Below are positions 1 through 12,215 of a stretch of 64,000 nt of DNA, piece after piece; position 1 is the first letter of the stretch; every line of letters starts with the position of its first letter. The notes below the pieces were generated by a model that saw nothing but the letters and a program-made list of their open reading frames with translations, was not told the DNA's origin and searched no databases. Origin of the DNA: Gliomastix tumulicola (Eukaryota > Ascomycota > Sordariomycetes > Hypocreales > Bionectriaceae); contig BCHX01000001.1 of NCBI GenBank assembly GCA_001599755.1, forward strand, positions 1,736,001 to 1,800,000, read 5' to 3'. The position numbers were made by a program, and so were the translations under genes.

Positions 1-2520
1 CGCTCTTGGCCTCAAACATGATGACCTGCTGAGCCTGCGCCCCTGGTGCAATAGTGCTGTCGGGGAGAGACTTGGTGTCCCAGGTGAGCTTGCCCTTCTC
101 GCTCTCGTCCAGATCGAGGGTCGTCGTGAAGGACGTCACGGGCGCTGGCGTCTTGTTGCCAAAGTAGGCAATGATGCAGGCCATCTGGCCACGGTACTCT
201 GATCGGAGGCCGACCTGGATCTGGCCATCTTCGTACAGAACACCGTCAGCCTTGATGATCAGCCTCTTGAAGCCCTTCTCCCAGCCCGGAGACAGGTGAG
301 CAGCGCTGGCAAGGTTGGGAGCCTTGAGCATCTTGGGTTCAGCCGGCCCTGGCGCGTTCATGTCCAATCCTGCAAGGTCTGAGGCGCCATTCGCGCCAGC
401 ACCGGCTTGGCCATTAGAGCCGCCATTCGGAGGGCCCGAGCTAAATGCCCTCTTAATGCCTGGTTTAGCCATGCCGAGCTCCGCATTGTCCGCATTTGCG
501 TCTTTGCCTCCCACAATCCACGTCCGTCGGTCACTGGTGTTCGCATGCTTCTGGTGCAGCCGAGACAGAAGCGCTGATTGTCGCTCGGGGAACGGCGGCA
601 TCTCATCGCAGACAGTTCGCAAGAGATCATCCGTAGGCATCGTGGCAAGGGCGAGGTATTCGCACGCGCGCTGTTGCATCTCCGAGTCAAGAGTGTGGCT
701 GTAGATGTCGAACTGGTTGATGAGCTGCGGCTTGATCTCGGGGAACAGGTTGACGAATTTGACGAAGCAGGACAGAATCATAGAACGAGTACTTGATGAG
801 CTAGGCGCCACTTTGCTCTGCAGTGCCATGAACTGTTCAATCGGGCTGCATCGAGGCTGGTCGGCAATCAAGTGGCCAAACTCTCCGAGAATGTAGGCAC
901 CAATCTTGACAAGCATCTCGTGGCAGTGGTCTGACTTGAGATACTGGAGAGCATTCTGCGCCGCATAGACTTGCAGCTCTTCGTTGTTCGTGACAATCTG
1001 GATCACTCGCTGCCACACCTCATCACTGACGTGATCGCCCGCCATAGCGATAAGCCGTAATGAGATATCCACATACCACTGGACATCAGTGGCATACTTC
1101 TCCGTCAAGATGGCAATCTTCAGCACCATCTCTTCCCTGATTGCGAAATCAGCGCTCTGAAGGTACTGCAGCAATTCAGCCACGATGACCTGGGCGTTCG
1201 TGGTGTCACACATGCTGTAGAGGAGGTCCAACCCCTTTCGCCGAACGCTGATATCACGATCCTTCAGGGAGCTCAAGATGATATCTTGGTGCTGCTTGAT
1301 GGGCTCCAGTGTCTCCGTTCTCGCAGCAAGATGGGTCATGGCTTCCAAACCGAGATACCGGACGTTGGTCTCTCTGCTCTGGATGAACCGCCCCAACCTT
1401 GAGCTGATGTGCTCCATGAGCTTCTGCTCGGTGTCGAGGTGGATAATTAGATTAATAGCTTCGAAGAGAACAGCGTTCTGGGCGTTGTTTTGCTGGACGT
1501 TTTTGTTCGGCTCCATAGCCAAATTAAGGATCTTCTGGAGGACCTCGCGAATCATACTTCGAACACTCGTATCCTCTGCCGCCAGCATCAGTACGGCAAT
1601 CTCAACTGACATAGACAGGTACGTCTGACTCACCTGAAGGCGGGAAGTATTGCAGTAGCCTCAGCAACTTGATTTGGAGCCACGGGCAAGGCACCTTATA
1701 GTATAGATAGTCGGTCGTGTACTCGCCGTCGAGCACAATGCGCTTCAGCTTGACAACCGCCCGGGCATATGCGCCCTTGTACTGATCCGCATTATCCTGC
1801 GCCAGTGTCATCACCAGTGATGTCACGGACAGGGCAACACCCATATCCGCGTCGTCCATCAGGTGGATGATGCGCTCGGCCCACTGGGGAGAGACGATGT
1901 CCGGGTGCTTCCTGTACAATCGAAGTAGCGTCAAGGCGGACTTCTTCTTGACGAATGATTTTGACGTCCTGCAGTGTGTTGTGTCAGCGCACCATCCCAT
2001 TCCAACGCCCAAGTCCGACGTACGGTGAAATCAGCAACCGATGAACCTCGTTGCTCAGAGCCTCGCCCATCTCCCGACTGCCAACGTTGGCGATCGCATG
2101 CAGAGCCAGGCAGTTGAAGAGCTCGTTATGATCCAGCAAGTCTTTCCGTATACTATTGACGACGAGGTGGAGGAGCTCGTGCTTCTCGTGGAGGAAGAGT
2201 GTCATAGCCAGGTATCCAATCTGCTTCTCTGAGTACTTCTGCGCCGAGATCAGGTTCATGGCCTCGAGGTGGCCAAAGTCGACGTCCCATCCCAGAATAT
2301 AGATATACAGCAGCTTGCAGACGTATTTCTTCTTGTGGTAGCCGCTCAGGTTCGCTTCCTTGAACTTCTGTCGAATGTTGGCCAGCTCCTTGTTGATTCG
2401 CTTCTCCTCGAGCTCTCGCGCGCGCGCATTCCTCAGGTCCGCGATGAACTGGACGAGACCCCGCATGTTGGCATTGTTATTGCTCGAACGGCCGAGAAAG
2501 CCGCTCCCCGGAGTCGACAT
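1..2520 (-). CDS. APL3: AP-2 complex subunit alpha (alpha-adaptin), 3' end outside window
   Basis: Large subunit of the AP-2 clathrin adaptor, which binds PI(4,5)P2 and cargo at the plasma membrane during endocytosis. The ATG is at 2520. I place introns at 1969-2023 and 1576-1633, and splicing keeps one frame through to the left edge, giving about 800 codons. The N-terminus carries the alpha-adaptin signature (MRGLVQFIADLRNARARE, then RINKELANIR, KKKYVCKLL and GWDVDFGH). Armadillo/HEAT-like trunk repeats follow, including FEAINLIIHLDTE and LGRFIQSRETNVRYLGLEAM. A low-complexity Gly/Ala/Asn hinge precedes the start of the appendage (ear) domain, and the rest of the ear lies beyond base 1. The upstream gene at 3295 is divergent, so the two share an intergenic region of about 0.8 kb. 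Identification is from recognised family sequence and is very secure. Only the intron borders are inferred. Confidence 0.95.
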
Positions 2521-3294
2521 GGTGATGTGCGGGCTTCAGCCGGGCGACTTCGATGTAACGGGACGCAGTTCAGGAGTCGCAAGGGTCGCAAGTCCGCTGA
2601 GGACGGGGGATCGGAACGGGATAAAGGTCCAAGAACAAGCCAACTATCGGCGTTGTCGCATAGTCAGGAAGATGCGCCCGTCCGGCCTGTCACGCCACCG
2701 GCAGTTGCAGGTGTCGATAATGGCGGTGTCGTCCTGCAAAGCGGGAAGTCGATGGAAAAGGTGGGCGGCCGGGGATAGGGGAAAGTTCGAGGCCAGGAGC
2801 CCTTTGCGTCCAGGTCACTTAGATTCTCACGGTCCAGGGAGGTAGGAGAGGTCGAACTTTCGGTCGGTCGCACGTGAGCCGTCTAGAATCGATGATGCAG
2901 CACCAAACAGATGGCCGTCGACAATGCCATTCACCTGCTTATAGCTTGAGCCGTCTTCGAAAGTGATTCCAGGCTTTAGGAGGGACGCCGGCGGTTGGTA
3001 GTTGTAGTGGGGTGGAGCCCTGACATCCAGGAGACATAAAAGTATCACCAATAACATGGATTAGATAGTGTCTGACACTGGGTCCGTGGGGACGGCTTTG
3101 TGTCAACCACCTGCCTTGAGCGTCGACGGCCTTTACATGGGACCTTCCCAATTTGGCCAACTGCATCTCTCTGATTTCTGATGCCTGCAGACATTCCCAT
3201 CATTCCGTCACTTGTCGTCAGCTTGCATCTAACCTTACCAGCATTTGCTTTGAGCGCCCCTGTGTATCAACAGTGCACGGGAACTTAGCATGTA
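2521..3294. promoter_or_regulatory. Divergent intergenic region between alpha-adaptin and NDUFAF5-like gene
   Basis: This 774-bp stretch separates two start codons that point away from each other, so it must hold both promoters. I see no coding signal in it. Overlapping open frames here lack homology and have no splice logic. No specific operator or TATA element can be supported. Confidence 0.5.
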
Positions 3295-4426
3295 ATGTCA
3301 GGATGCGCGCAATCCATTACAGCCGCGGGCTTGCGACTATCTAGCCTGCCCAAGCTCCCAGTCTCGTCCCGCACATTCCTCCACGCTCGAAGGTGCTATG
3401 CGGTCCAGGCAGGCGGCGCACCGCGCTTCCAGGTGTTCAATCGGAGGACGAAGTGGCTTCAGAAGGAGCGCATAGCTGCTATGCCCGAGGAGAGCCGTCA
3501 AGCCGACTACATTAAGGACGAGGTTGCGATCCGGGTCACGGAGAGGTTGCTGGTAAGCAGGATTGACCCATTGGGACCAAGCTAGGTCTAACACCCGCGC
3601 TCAGGACATCAAAAGACACTATCCCAAGGTCCTTGACCTCGGCGCAAACTCCTGCAACATTGCGCGCGCCTTAGTTCGAGAAAACCCCGACCCGGATCCA
3701 ACACAGCCTGTCTCGGAGCCAGTTGCTTCACGAGTTGGCGAGCTTGTCGCCGCAGACTCCTCCGAAGGGCTGCTCTACAGAGATGCGGACCACGACTTCA
3801 ATAATCAGATGAAGATTACTCGACAGGTCCTGGAGGACGAGGAGATGCTGCCATACGAGGCGGGGAGCTTTGATCTTGTACTGAGCTCGCTGAGCTTGCA
3901 TTGGATCAACGACCTACCTGGCGTGCTCACCCAGATCAACAACATTCTCAAGCCTGACTGCGCCTTCATTGGGGCTATGCTGGGTGGCGACACCTTGTAC
4001 GAACTACGGACTTCATTACAGCTCGCGGAGCAGGAGAGGAAGGGCGGTCTGTCGCCTCGCGTATCACCCCTCGCAGACGTGAGGGACGTTGGCGGCTTGC
4101 TGCAGAAGGCCGGATTTAAGATGCTCACCGTGGACGTCGATGACATCATTGTCGACTACCCGGATACTTTTGCTCTGATGCAGGACTTACAAGCCATGGG
4201 CGAGGGGAACGCCATCCTCGGCAGAGAGATGGGGCCCATCAGCAGGGATGTCCTCCTCGCTGCTGAGGGCATCTACCGTGAGCTTCATGGAAATCCGGAT
4301 GGCACCCTCCCAGCAACCTTCCGGATCATTTACATGATCGGGTGGCACGAGAGCGAGGACCAGGCCAAACCGCTACCCCGCGGGAGCGGCGAGATCAATC
4401 TAAAGGATCTCTTGGAAACGAAATAG
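3295..4426 (+). CDS. NDUFAF5: NDUFAF5-type mitochondrial complex I assembly methyltransferase-fold protein
   Basis: Homologue of NDUFAF5, a mitochondrial matrix protein with a class I SAM-methyltransferase fold. In humans it hydroxylates an arginine of NDUFS7 during early complex I assembly. Two exons, 3295-3552 and 3605-4426, give 359 aa, close to the human length. The first 35 or so residues are rich in Ser, Arg and Ala with no acidic residues, as expected for a mitochondrial presequence. Then come FQVFNRRTKWLQKER and the family blocks FDLVLSSLSLHWINDLPG, LKPDCAFIGAMLGGDTLYE, DIIVDYPDTFALMQDLQAMGE and IIYMIGWHE. Motif I reads VLDLGANSCNIARAL, without the usual glycine-rich GxGxG. A tract of about 60 residues containing NPDPDPTQPVSEP, absent from the human protein, follows motif I. 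I think this insert is normal for fungal members, but I could not align it. Confidence 0.93.
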
Positions 4427-4601
4427 CTAGAGGACAGCTTCATGTAAAATATGTGTACAGTTGATCGCATGTATGTGCCCACAGTCACCACTGTACTTTT
4501 TAGCTTCCATCCTTTCAAGGAATCATTGTCTATTGCTTCACCTCCCCCCTGGTCATTGTTTTCTTCTCGTTACTCGCTCACCACATTCGCAATCCTTGAG
4601 T

Positions 4602-5364
4602 CTATACCCTTCGCCAGTCGGTCATGGTTCGCGCAATCGAGCCTATCCCCGCCACCTCGACAGTCTTCTCGTGCCAGCTGAGGAGCACGCTCATGCCGGC
4701 CTGGGAAGGCTCCGTGGCGCCAGGCCTTCCGCCGACTTGGCTGAAGCCGCCAGTGGGCTGGGGCGTAACCTTGCTAGGTGTCTTGGAGGACGATCCAGAT
4801 GCCATTCCCTTGTAGCTGTGTTTCACATCCGGTGTTAGATCAAAAGCTTCGCGGGGAGAACCAATGGGATGGGTGGGATGGGTCCAAGCGCACATGTACT
4901 TGACAAGAACGTCCAGAGCTTCGCTTCCGCCCTCCGTGGCGTAGATGCTCTTCAAGAGAGGGCTCATCTCGCTAGCCTTGATCGACTGGAGGACCTCCAT
5001 GATCAATTGTAGGTGAGCGTCCTGCCACACCATGTCAGCAAGTCCTTCCAGCGCTTCCGGGGAGCACAGCCAATCCACCTGCTCTCCCGTTGTTGGTGAT
5101 TGTATGTACCTTTGCCGCATCCGTTCCCTCGTACACCGGAGAGTCGAGGCATCCCCTCAAGGCACCCTCGGTATCGCCAGCCCGCAGCAGCTGCCTGACC
5201 TGGCCCGACAGCTGGCGCACCTCCGCCTCGGTGATCTCGGGCTGCGGCGGTCGCAGCGTGGAGGTGTCGAAGTTGACGCTGGAGTCCTCGGTCAGGGCGT
5301 CGATGTTGATGGTGCGCCAGGCGTCGCTGAGCGAGGCGCTCGTGTGCTGCTGGATGATGGACAT
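4602..5364 (-). CDS. ARC15: Arp2/3 complex 16-kDa subunit (ARPC5)
   Basis: Smallest structural subunit of the Arp2/3 complex, which nucleates branched actin at endocytic patches. The ATG is at 5364. Introns at 5022-5109 and 4816-4893 leave exons of 255, 128 and 214 nt, giving 198 aa. The second intron is required: without it the reading frame carries a non-homologous tract, while removing it restores VKYIYKGMASG, matching the human KYIYKGF block. The C-terminal signature is LLSWHEKTVEVAGIGSIARTMTDWRRV, close to human [22 protein letters not shown]. The N-terminus (WRTINIDALTED) and the EVRQLSGQVRQLLRAGD helix also fit. It is convergent with the NDUFAF5-like gene, with only about 175 bp between stop codons. 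An insert rich in Ser, Thr and Pro (SGSSSKTPSKVTPQPTGG) lies before the last block. Confidence 0.93.
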
Positions 5365-8300
5365 GGCGGTGGAGGGGTGTGCGCCCTTTCCTGGCGGTGA
5401 GTCTATGCAGTTGGGGTTCTCGGGTGTATAGATCGCCGGGGGGGTGGTTCGAGCTTCGTAGCGAGAGAGGTGGCTGTTGGTGTCGTGGCGCTTTCGGGCT
5501 GAGGTTGGTTGGTGGTTGCGTCGACGTCAAGGTGGTGGGTGGGGTAGCTGTTGCGACGTACGACGTTAGCATGAGGCTGAGATGCAGCCCACGGAGCTTC
5601 TGCGGGGGAGCTCCGGATGCTGAGTCACTTACCTACCCTATAGCACTGTCCATTCCACCCAAGCGAAAAGGACGAAGTGTTCTTCAGTGGCTGCTGAGGC
5701 ACGAATAGATTTGAATTGGCCATATTTCGACGTGCGTGAGGAGTCCATGCGCTTGGAAATTGTATTCTATGTCAGACGCTGCTTCGCTAGAATGACATGG
5801 TTGCTTCACGGTGTGATTGTGTCAGTTATCACCATCACTCAGAATCCCCCAACACAGACACACAACCCTGCTCTACACAACGCCTCAGTATGTTGTATTG
5901 CAGCTACATTCCTCAAGAACATGACATCATACCAACAATTTAAGTCTACAGCTCCTACTCTGGTATCCGTTGTCTAGCATGAAGACCACTCAGAAGAGTA
6001 GCACCGAAAGCCACGCCATGTCTGGCCGAGTGCTCCCGGTTGCTAACAGCGACTACATGTGATATCATCACCCGTTCCTTCTTACCGAGGACAGACTCCA
6101 GTACAGTACACCGAATGCCACATGGATGTCCAGCCAACGACATAAAAATTTTCACAATGGAAATTATCGATGCCTGCTGGCCTTGGAGATCAGGGGAGCC
6201 ACGCAGCGGAACCCTTGCCGCGGACCCGCCAGCTTGATTAACCAGACATGCACCTGGGAGGCTGGCACGGCTGGGAATCCTGGGATGTTCTGGAAAGGTA
6301 GCGAAGAGAAGTCCCTCTCCCTGGCGCATCTTCTCATTACGGAGCCAGGCTTCCTGAGACCCGGCAAGGTGTCGATATCAGTGGATGGCCCATTTCGAAG
6401 GGTCTGTCCCCTGGATCTGAAACTGGGGAAACCTCCCGAGAGATGACTAGTTGGCCGCCGTCGGTTACTTTGTCCAAAGCATGGGAGGCCGTTGGTGAGG
6501 GTCCGTCGAGGGGTCCTCTGGGACGACGGAGGCCTTACCCGCGCTTTCGGGACTTGACAAGTGTCCAATGAAAGAGCCCAGGGAGCAAGGCTGGACGGAG
6601 CTTGCGAGCTTGTACCGGACATCCTGGACAGGTACTCACTGCGTTTGTTGGGACAGGTATCTGAAAATTTTTGCATCAAACTTCGTGTTGGTTCTCGCAG
6701 GTTTATGGAGACCAATGTGCGATCAGCGAGCCCATTGGTGCTGTTCCAGTTCGCTTGTGATAACACCTTATTAGCAGGAGGTAGGATAGTACTGGTCGAC
6801 AGTCACTCGCTGACTTGTGCTCCTGAAGCCCATGGTCCGAATACGTGGCCCGGGCCGCGGAGCCTTGTTCTTAAGTGACAGCTGCACACGTGTTGCCCAA
6901 GTCAGGACCACAGCGTCGGACCCAACAGTCTGGTTGGTCTCACCGATACAATGAACAGGCGACGCAGGCTTGTGGGTAAGCTGCTGTCCTGCCGTATCCA
7001 TTCTCTGGACCTCTGGGAATAGGAGCTGGCCAAGGGTAGCATGGACGATGCCCACGATGCCTGGTCCTGCACTGTCGCCTGGGTACGGTCCACCTGTCGT
7101 CCATGAAGCAGGCAAAGGCATACACCGGAAGAGGGTCGCGATATTACCGAGCCTCTGGTACGCCAGGCAGGGCCTGGACGATGCGTTCCAGCAGGACGCA
7201 GGGGGCCTCCTGATAAATCAAGCGCCGAAACAGCTGACCGGATGGATGGACATGAGTGCGGCGGCCTGGTCCTTGTTCTCGTAATCAGAGACAAAAGTCA
7301 CAAAGTCACTACAAGTCAACAGTGTGGCAGCCTGATCCTCGGACCGTGACGAAAGGATCAACACTTGAAGTGCAATTAATAATAAGTGAACACCATGCAG
7401 GAAGGCACGGGATCCACTTGCAGGTGCTGCTTACCCCAAACCCATGTCGTCAGGATGGACGAGCTAATGCAGGAACAGCCGATGCAGATTTTGTACAGGG
7501 AAAGTGCCCGTAGCGGGAGGTACACCCAGTCGTTTGCCACGCGCAAATTTGGGTGGTGGGAGACCACGCAGAGACTTGGGGGATACCTCGCTAAGAACAG
7601 GAGGGAAGGGGGTGGGGGAGAAGAACTTTTAGGTTGCGCGCCACTGAAAGGCGTATTCTTCCGGACATCCCACGCTTTGCAGCCCTTACCTATCGAATTT
7701 GTTCCCGAGCACACTCCTGTAAGCGAACGGGTGATCCTTGGATGGCATCAAGGGGCCATTCCAGCCGCAGACGCTATCCAATGATTTCTTCAGACTGAGG
7801 TCGTATGGTCCTTTGGTCACTGTCGCGATGCTCTCTCGCCATGGGTAGCGCGCCCTTCACCCGTGAGTCAGGATAATTAAGAGGCGTGGCCCCATTGCCA
7901 TCTTTCCTCCCCTGGCGAAATCACCAGCCTGTTTGCCGCCCCCTGTCCATCCTGTAACAAGTCTCGCTGCTCATGCTCTCAAACAGGCAAACCAGGCATG
8001 GCTTCCATGAGATACTGGGTGGGTCACCTTCCACTACGGGCGACAGCAGACAGTTCGCGCTGAGCACTGTGTTTCGTATTCACACGCCCGGTTTCCAGAA
8101 AAGTTCCATGACGAGGAGGCAAGGGGCCTTGTCTATTTTCAGAGTAGAAGATGACTGGCTCCCGGGCTTCCAGCCACCGGGACTGAGGCATGGGTGTTCC
8201 GCGCGGGCGCTCTCTGCATCGGTCGCAAGTCACAGTCATTGTCCTCATGTCGCCGTCGCAGACGCGCTCCTGGGCTGGTTTCACCTCCAGCAAGGATGGG

Positions 8301-10800
8301 CAAGCCACATCAGCACTTGAGGCTCCAAAATCCACGTGCTGGGCATGTGCCAATCGACGCTGTGCGTTGATCGGAGCAACCACTGAGCGACAGCCTACCG
8401 ACCTGCAGAGACCTGCAGAGACCTGCATGCGGGCAGGGGTCGTGCATCGAGCGGAATGCAAGCTGCAGCTACTGCATCTGCAGCCTGCAGCCTGCAGGAC
8501 GGCGTACAAGATGTGTACCACGCGAAAATCCGTGGGGGTACAACGTGAGTTTGTTTAACGAGATGAACGTGGCTAAATGGGGGAACACTTGCAACGATAG
8601 AGCCTCCTCCAAAGGGGATGGATCCGAGCGATTGCTGTTTCAGTGGCGAAAGAACGACATCTCGCCAAAGGGATCGGCTGTGTTCTCATCAGCTGCCCAG
8701 AGCAGATCATGGAGGCACGCGGCCCCTTTCCGCCCAATTGCACCGGCGGCTTGCCGTGTCAAAAGCAAGGTTGAACGTTGGCAATGCAAAGCGTGCACAA
8801 GCCAGACACGCGAAGTGCTCACTGGGACTCACACCGGTCGTGGCGCCGTGTCTCGATACATGACTGCGGGGATTGGTCGTACTTGGCGAGATTGTGGAAG
8901 ACAAATGACAGCCGCCTGTCTGTTGTCTCGCTTCGGCTCTATGAGTCGCCGTGATAATATTGTGATTACGGTCTGGATGCTTCCTTTGGCGACGCCGCCT
9001 CTCACACCTCCTGAGAATTGCTTCTGATCCCACGGCGATGTGCATGACTAACGACGAACTATCAGGAGCTAAGTAGCGACGGCCGGTGATGGTGGGACGG
9101 CACGCCTTTGGGAGGCGTTGATAGGCACGTCCTTCTCGTGGCGTTGTTGCTTCTTCCCTTGTTCCTTGCTGCTGACGGCGTTTTTGCTTCCCCCAAGGGC
9201 TTTTTTTGGGTGATCCTTTGAGCGATAAGGCATTCTATGATCAATTGTTTCCCCCTACGGGTGCCCTGTTAGGTACAGTGCAGGTACATACGGGCGGGAT
9301 GTAGATCCCCCAAGCGAATCCTGCATGACCAAAATGTGACAGAACCACTTAGCTCATGCGGCTAGAAGGTTTTGTCCTTTCCGTCGGCTCTGAGCCATTG
9401 ATTGCAACTCCGAGCTGAGAAAAAGAAATGTCAAGATGTCGCACGCGCAAAGATGCAACACGAAGCGCTTAACCGACCTGCGACCAGAGCGCCATGGTCT
9501 TAATTTAGACACAATAGACGGTTGGCTGGTACCCAATCATTGTGTTGCGTCTGGCGGTGGTCAATGAGTCGCGACCTAGTCCCAGCATGGCCCGCCGCAC
9601 GATTCAGGAAGAGACAGGAGGGGAGAGGTCTGAGGCAGCATTGACAATGTGACATTGACGCATTTGACAGGACGGGACGGGAGCACGGCGAAAGGGCTGC
9701 CTGATCCATCAGCATGACACAAGCTGAATCGCTGATGCTGGGAGGCCATGATGACATCGGCTGTCAGTTTGCTGGACTGACTGTACACAGCATGCAAGGA
9801 GCACCAACAGACTGTGATATGTGTACCTCATATTGGGCTTGGCGCCACACCAGGAGTAAGGTGCCTGCATAAGGCCACGTTTTTTTTGCCCGGGCGGTGC
9901 GTTGCCTGCCCCTTTTTACCAGTGGGCAACTTACGTAGGACCAGTGGACTTGAGCAGGCGGAGCCAACCGATCAGACCCCATGATGCAGCTCTGTCGCTG
10001 CCTCGTCCCTACCTGACAGCGGTTGGCAGCCGTGACAGCCTCTGGTGATGAGAAATGAATGGCAGTGAGGCGGCAGTCCCTGGCTCGGGTTCCCAAGACG
10101 CAGCGTCCCCAACAACAGCTCATCAAAAGAGTCAGGAAAAACGGACAGACTCAAGTTTGAGGGTCAAGTGATTTGGGCCTAACTGGTAGCTAAGGGAACG
10201 GGCACGGTGCCGTGGTGTCCCGGTGGTCCAACCCCCTGGCCTGGTGATGGAAGGCTCTGGTCGCTGGTACCTACTAAGGTAGTAGTAGGAGAACGAGTGG
10301 CTGGAGGTAGCGGTACCGTGGGTTGGGCTGGGTTGAGGGCGATCAGCAGGTGTCTCTACCTGGCCAGGCCACCGTGCGCCCTCAATCAACGCCGGGCCCT
10401 GGGCTCGCATTTCGCAATAAGCGTTTTAACGCTTGTCCACTGGAGCGTCCACTGGAGCCACCCCCCTTCCACGCCACCACGCCACCCACACCCACAAACC
10501 CCGGCGTTTTGGGCTGGGCGGATCAGCGGCCATGATCCTAGACCCTGCCGCCATTGCATCCGCCGGTACGGACGAGACGTGGATGGTGGCTGCTGCACGC
10601 TCCGTCAGTACATGGCTGTTTGGCAGGGTCCCGCGTACCAGCCCTGCGAAATTGGGCCGCGGAGGTACATGCGCGCGTGGTACACCAACGGCCTCCCTTG
10701 CCCATTCCCAATCCAACGCAAAGGGGCATGTCCCTCCTAGCCAGATTAATTTAATTTTTTGCTGCGCTGCCTTGCCTGTCCTGTTGCTCTGCAAAAGGTA
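5365..10800. other. Gene-poor intergenic DNA, left part of a desert of about 9.8 kb
   Basis: I find no supportable gene here. The longest open frames (6164-6766 on minus, 7386-7784 on plus) show no recognisable domain, no fungal start context, no splice partners and no family resemblance. Base composition is close to that of the rest of the window, so it is not an obvious RIP-degraded transposon block. Small features are a CTGCAG-rich patch at 8401-8500, a short palindrome at 10419-10434 and an 11-bp direct repeat at 10436-10457. The right part probably acts as promoter for the transcript proposed at 11.1-12.9 kb. Confidence 0.5.
8401..8500. repeat. Short tandem repeat and CTGCAG cluster
   Basis: The 10-mer ACCTGCAGAG occurs twice in tandem, followed by a partial third copy. 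About 30 bp further on, four more CTGCAG palindromes fall within about 40 bp (GCTGCAGCT, CATCTGCAGC and CCTGCAG twice). The role is unknown. It could be slippage-derived simple sequence or clustered palindromic protein-binding sites. Confidence 0.6.
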
Positions 10801-11987
10801 TCATTTTCTTTGGCTCTGTCGTAGTCTCCCTCAGGCCCCTGCCGTCACTTGTCAGGCACTGAAAATGGTCTGGGCCGGGATGGCTGATCTTGGAGGTATC
10901 TTGTATCTTGCATGTAAGGTACTTCGTAGCTCGCAGACGGGCAAGTACCTTAGCTTTTCCAGAGGAGGGTACCTTCCCTGCGTGTGCCTCCCGGAACCCC
11001 CTTCCACTTTCCTCTTGACAAGCTCCCCAGTACAAGAAGCAAAGTCTTTCACTCCATTCCTTGCCATCTTCTCTCATTTCTTAATTCATAAAGACTTCTC
11101 TCCCACTTGTCCATTCCTTTCCGTCTGTCATCCTCTTTTTTTCTTTTCCTAGCTTCAGTTCCTCTGTTATATTCACATTACACTAATCATAGCCTCACGG
11201 CTCCCATCCCGATACCTCCACGGCAATCTCAGTAATCTGCTGCTATTCTCCCCCTCGTGCCTACATCAGAGCACCTGTCTTTCCTCGCACTCGCCTGCCG
11301 CTCGCCGAACCGAAATCACTTGTCTACACTTCGCAAGTGATCCCAGATTCTGCCCCATTTCCTCAACCACGGCGCCACCCCCAAGCCTCTTGACCTGCAC
11401 TTGCAAGTCACCCTCGCATCACTTTCGCGAGGAGCTCTCTGGCCTGCGCTTTCGATCCCTCGAGACACCAGCATTCACAGCCGAACGCCTCATTTCATCC
11501 AACACCTCGCTGTGCCTTTTCAACTGCGACAACAAGCCCGCTCGTGTCGCCTCTGCTCACGCGCGCCGGTGCCGAATCATCTCGTCCCTTCCACGCCTAC
11601 TTTGATTCGCCTCAGCTGCCGCCCGATTCATAATCAACAATATTGGCGACGCTCGCGACCAAGACCGCGCTTTTTTCTTTGGTCCCCTCTCTCTTTTTGG
11701 TTTGCCTCGGCCTGCTGTATCACATCTCATTCCTTTTGCCGGGACCCATACCACCTTCCAGAGTCCTTCTCTAGGTCGCACAAGTGGTCCATTAAGCCGG
11801 TAAGGCAAGCCTCCGTGTTCTTTTCCTGTTCGGGCATATTGGCTTCAGTCATTCGCTGGGCGGTGATTTCAAGCGATGTCTTTATTCATATTTAAGCACC
11901 TTGCTCGTTTATTATTGATGCGCCTGCTAACGAACTATTTGGCCTACAGATTCAAGCTTCTTCAGCTCGCTTTCTACGATTTTCACA
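10801..11987 (+). other. Putative CT-rich 5' leader with a spliced intron (11800-11949)
   Basis: From about 11.0 kb the plus strand turns strongly pyrimidine-rich, like long fungal 5' leaders. Inside it, 11800-11949 looks like a proper intron: donor GTAAGG, a perfect TGCTAAC branch site at 11925-11931, and a CTACAG acceptor 18 bases on. The next exon reaches a CACAATG start context at 11988. No long ORF lies in the leader. That this is transcribed is an inference from composition and splice signals. Confidence 0.4.
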
Positions 11988-12080
11988 ATGATTGGCACCG
12001 ATTCCTGCGACTGCCTCAACATGGGCCGAGGTGCCTACGACACGACTGGCGTTCCTAAGCCTCCCCCGCGACCTCGGTAA
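11988..12080 (+). CDS. Putative 30-aa micropeptide ORF after a spliced leader
   Basis: This short ORF is not recognised as any named family. It starts MIGTDSCDCLNM and ends GVPKPPPRPR. Evidence for coding is indirect: a CACAATG start context with A at -3, about two thirds of codons ending in G or C, favoured fungal codons (GGC, ACC, TCC, GAC, CTC, AAC, GCC, TAC), and a position just downstream of a convincing intron. There is no signal peptide or membrane segment. The peptide combines a CDC motif with a basic proline-rich tail. The TAA stop lies inside GGTAAATG, a possible splice donor (GTAAAT). Using it with the CAG ending at 12301 would extend the peptide. Read without splicing, the stop is followed at once by ATG of a second in-frame ORF (12081-12215, 44 aa). 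It could be a free micropeptide, a first exon or an upstream ORF, but no main ORF follows within 3 kb. Confidence 0.35.
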   Translation: MIGTDSCDCLNMGRGAYDTTGVPKPPPRPR

Positions 12081-12215
12081 ATGTCTAATGAGCGTTTCAC
12101 GCCATTCGGACACCGGCGCTTTCCTGCGACTTGCATTCGACTCATCACTGGGGCGCTCCTCGAGCGAGCTCTTGGGCACGCTCTCGGTTGTACTATTCTC
12201 ACTACATCTTTATAA

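Noticed and set aside
6164..6766. 200-aa minus-strand frame in the gene-poor region
   Set aside because: No recognisable fold, no splice partners and no start context. Composition is like random translation of the local DNA.
7386..7784. 132-aa plus-strand frame
   Set aside because: Begins with GTG and gives no family resemblance or conserved block.
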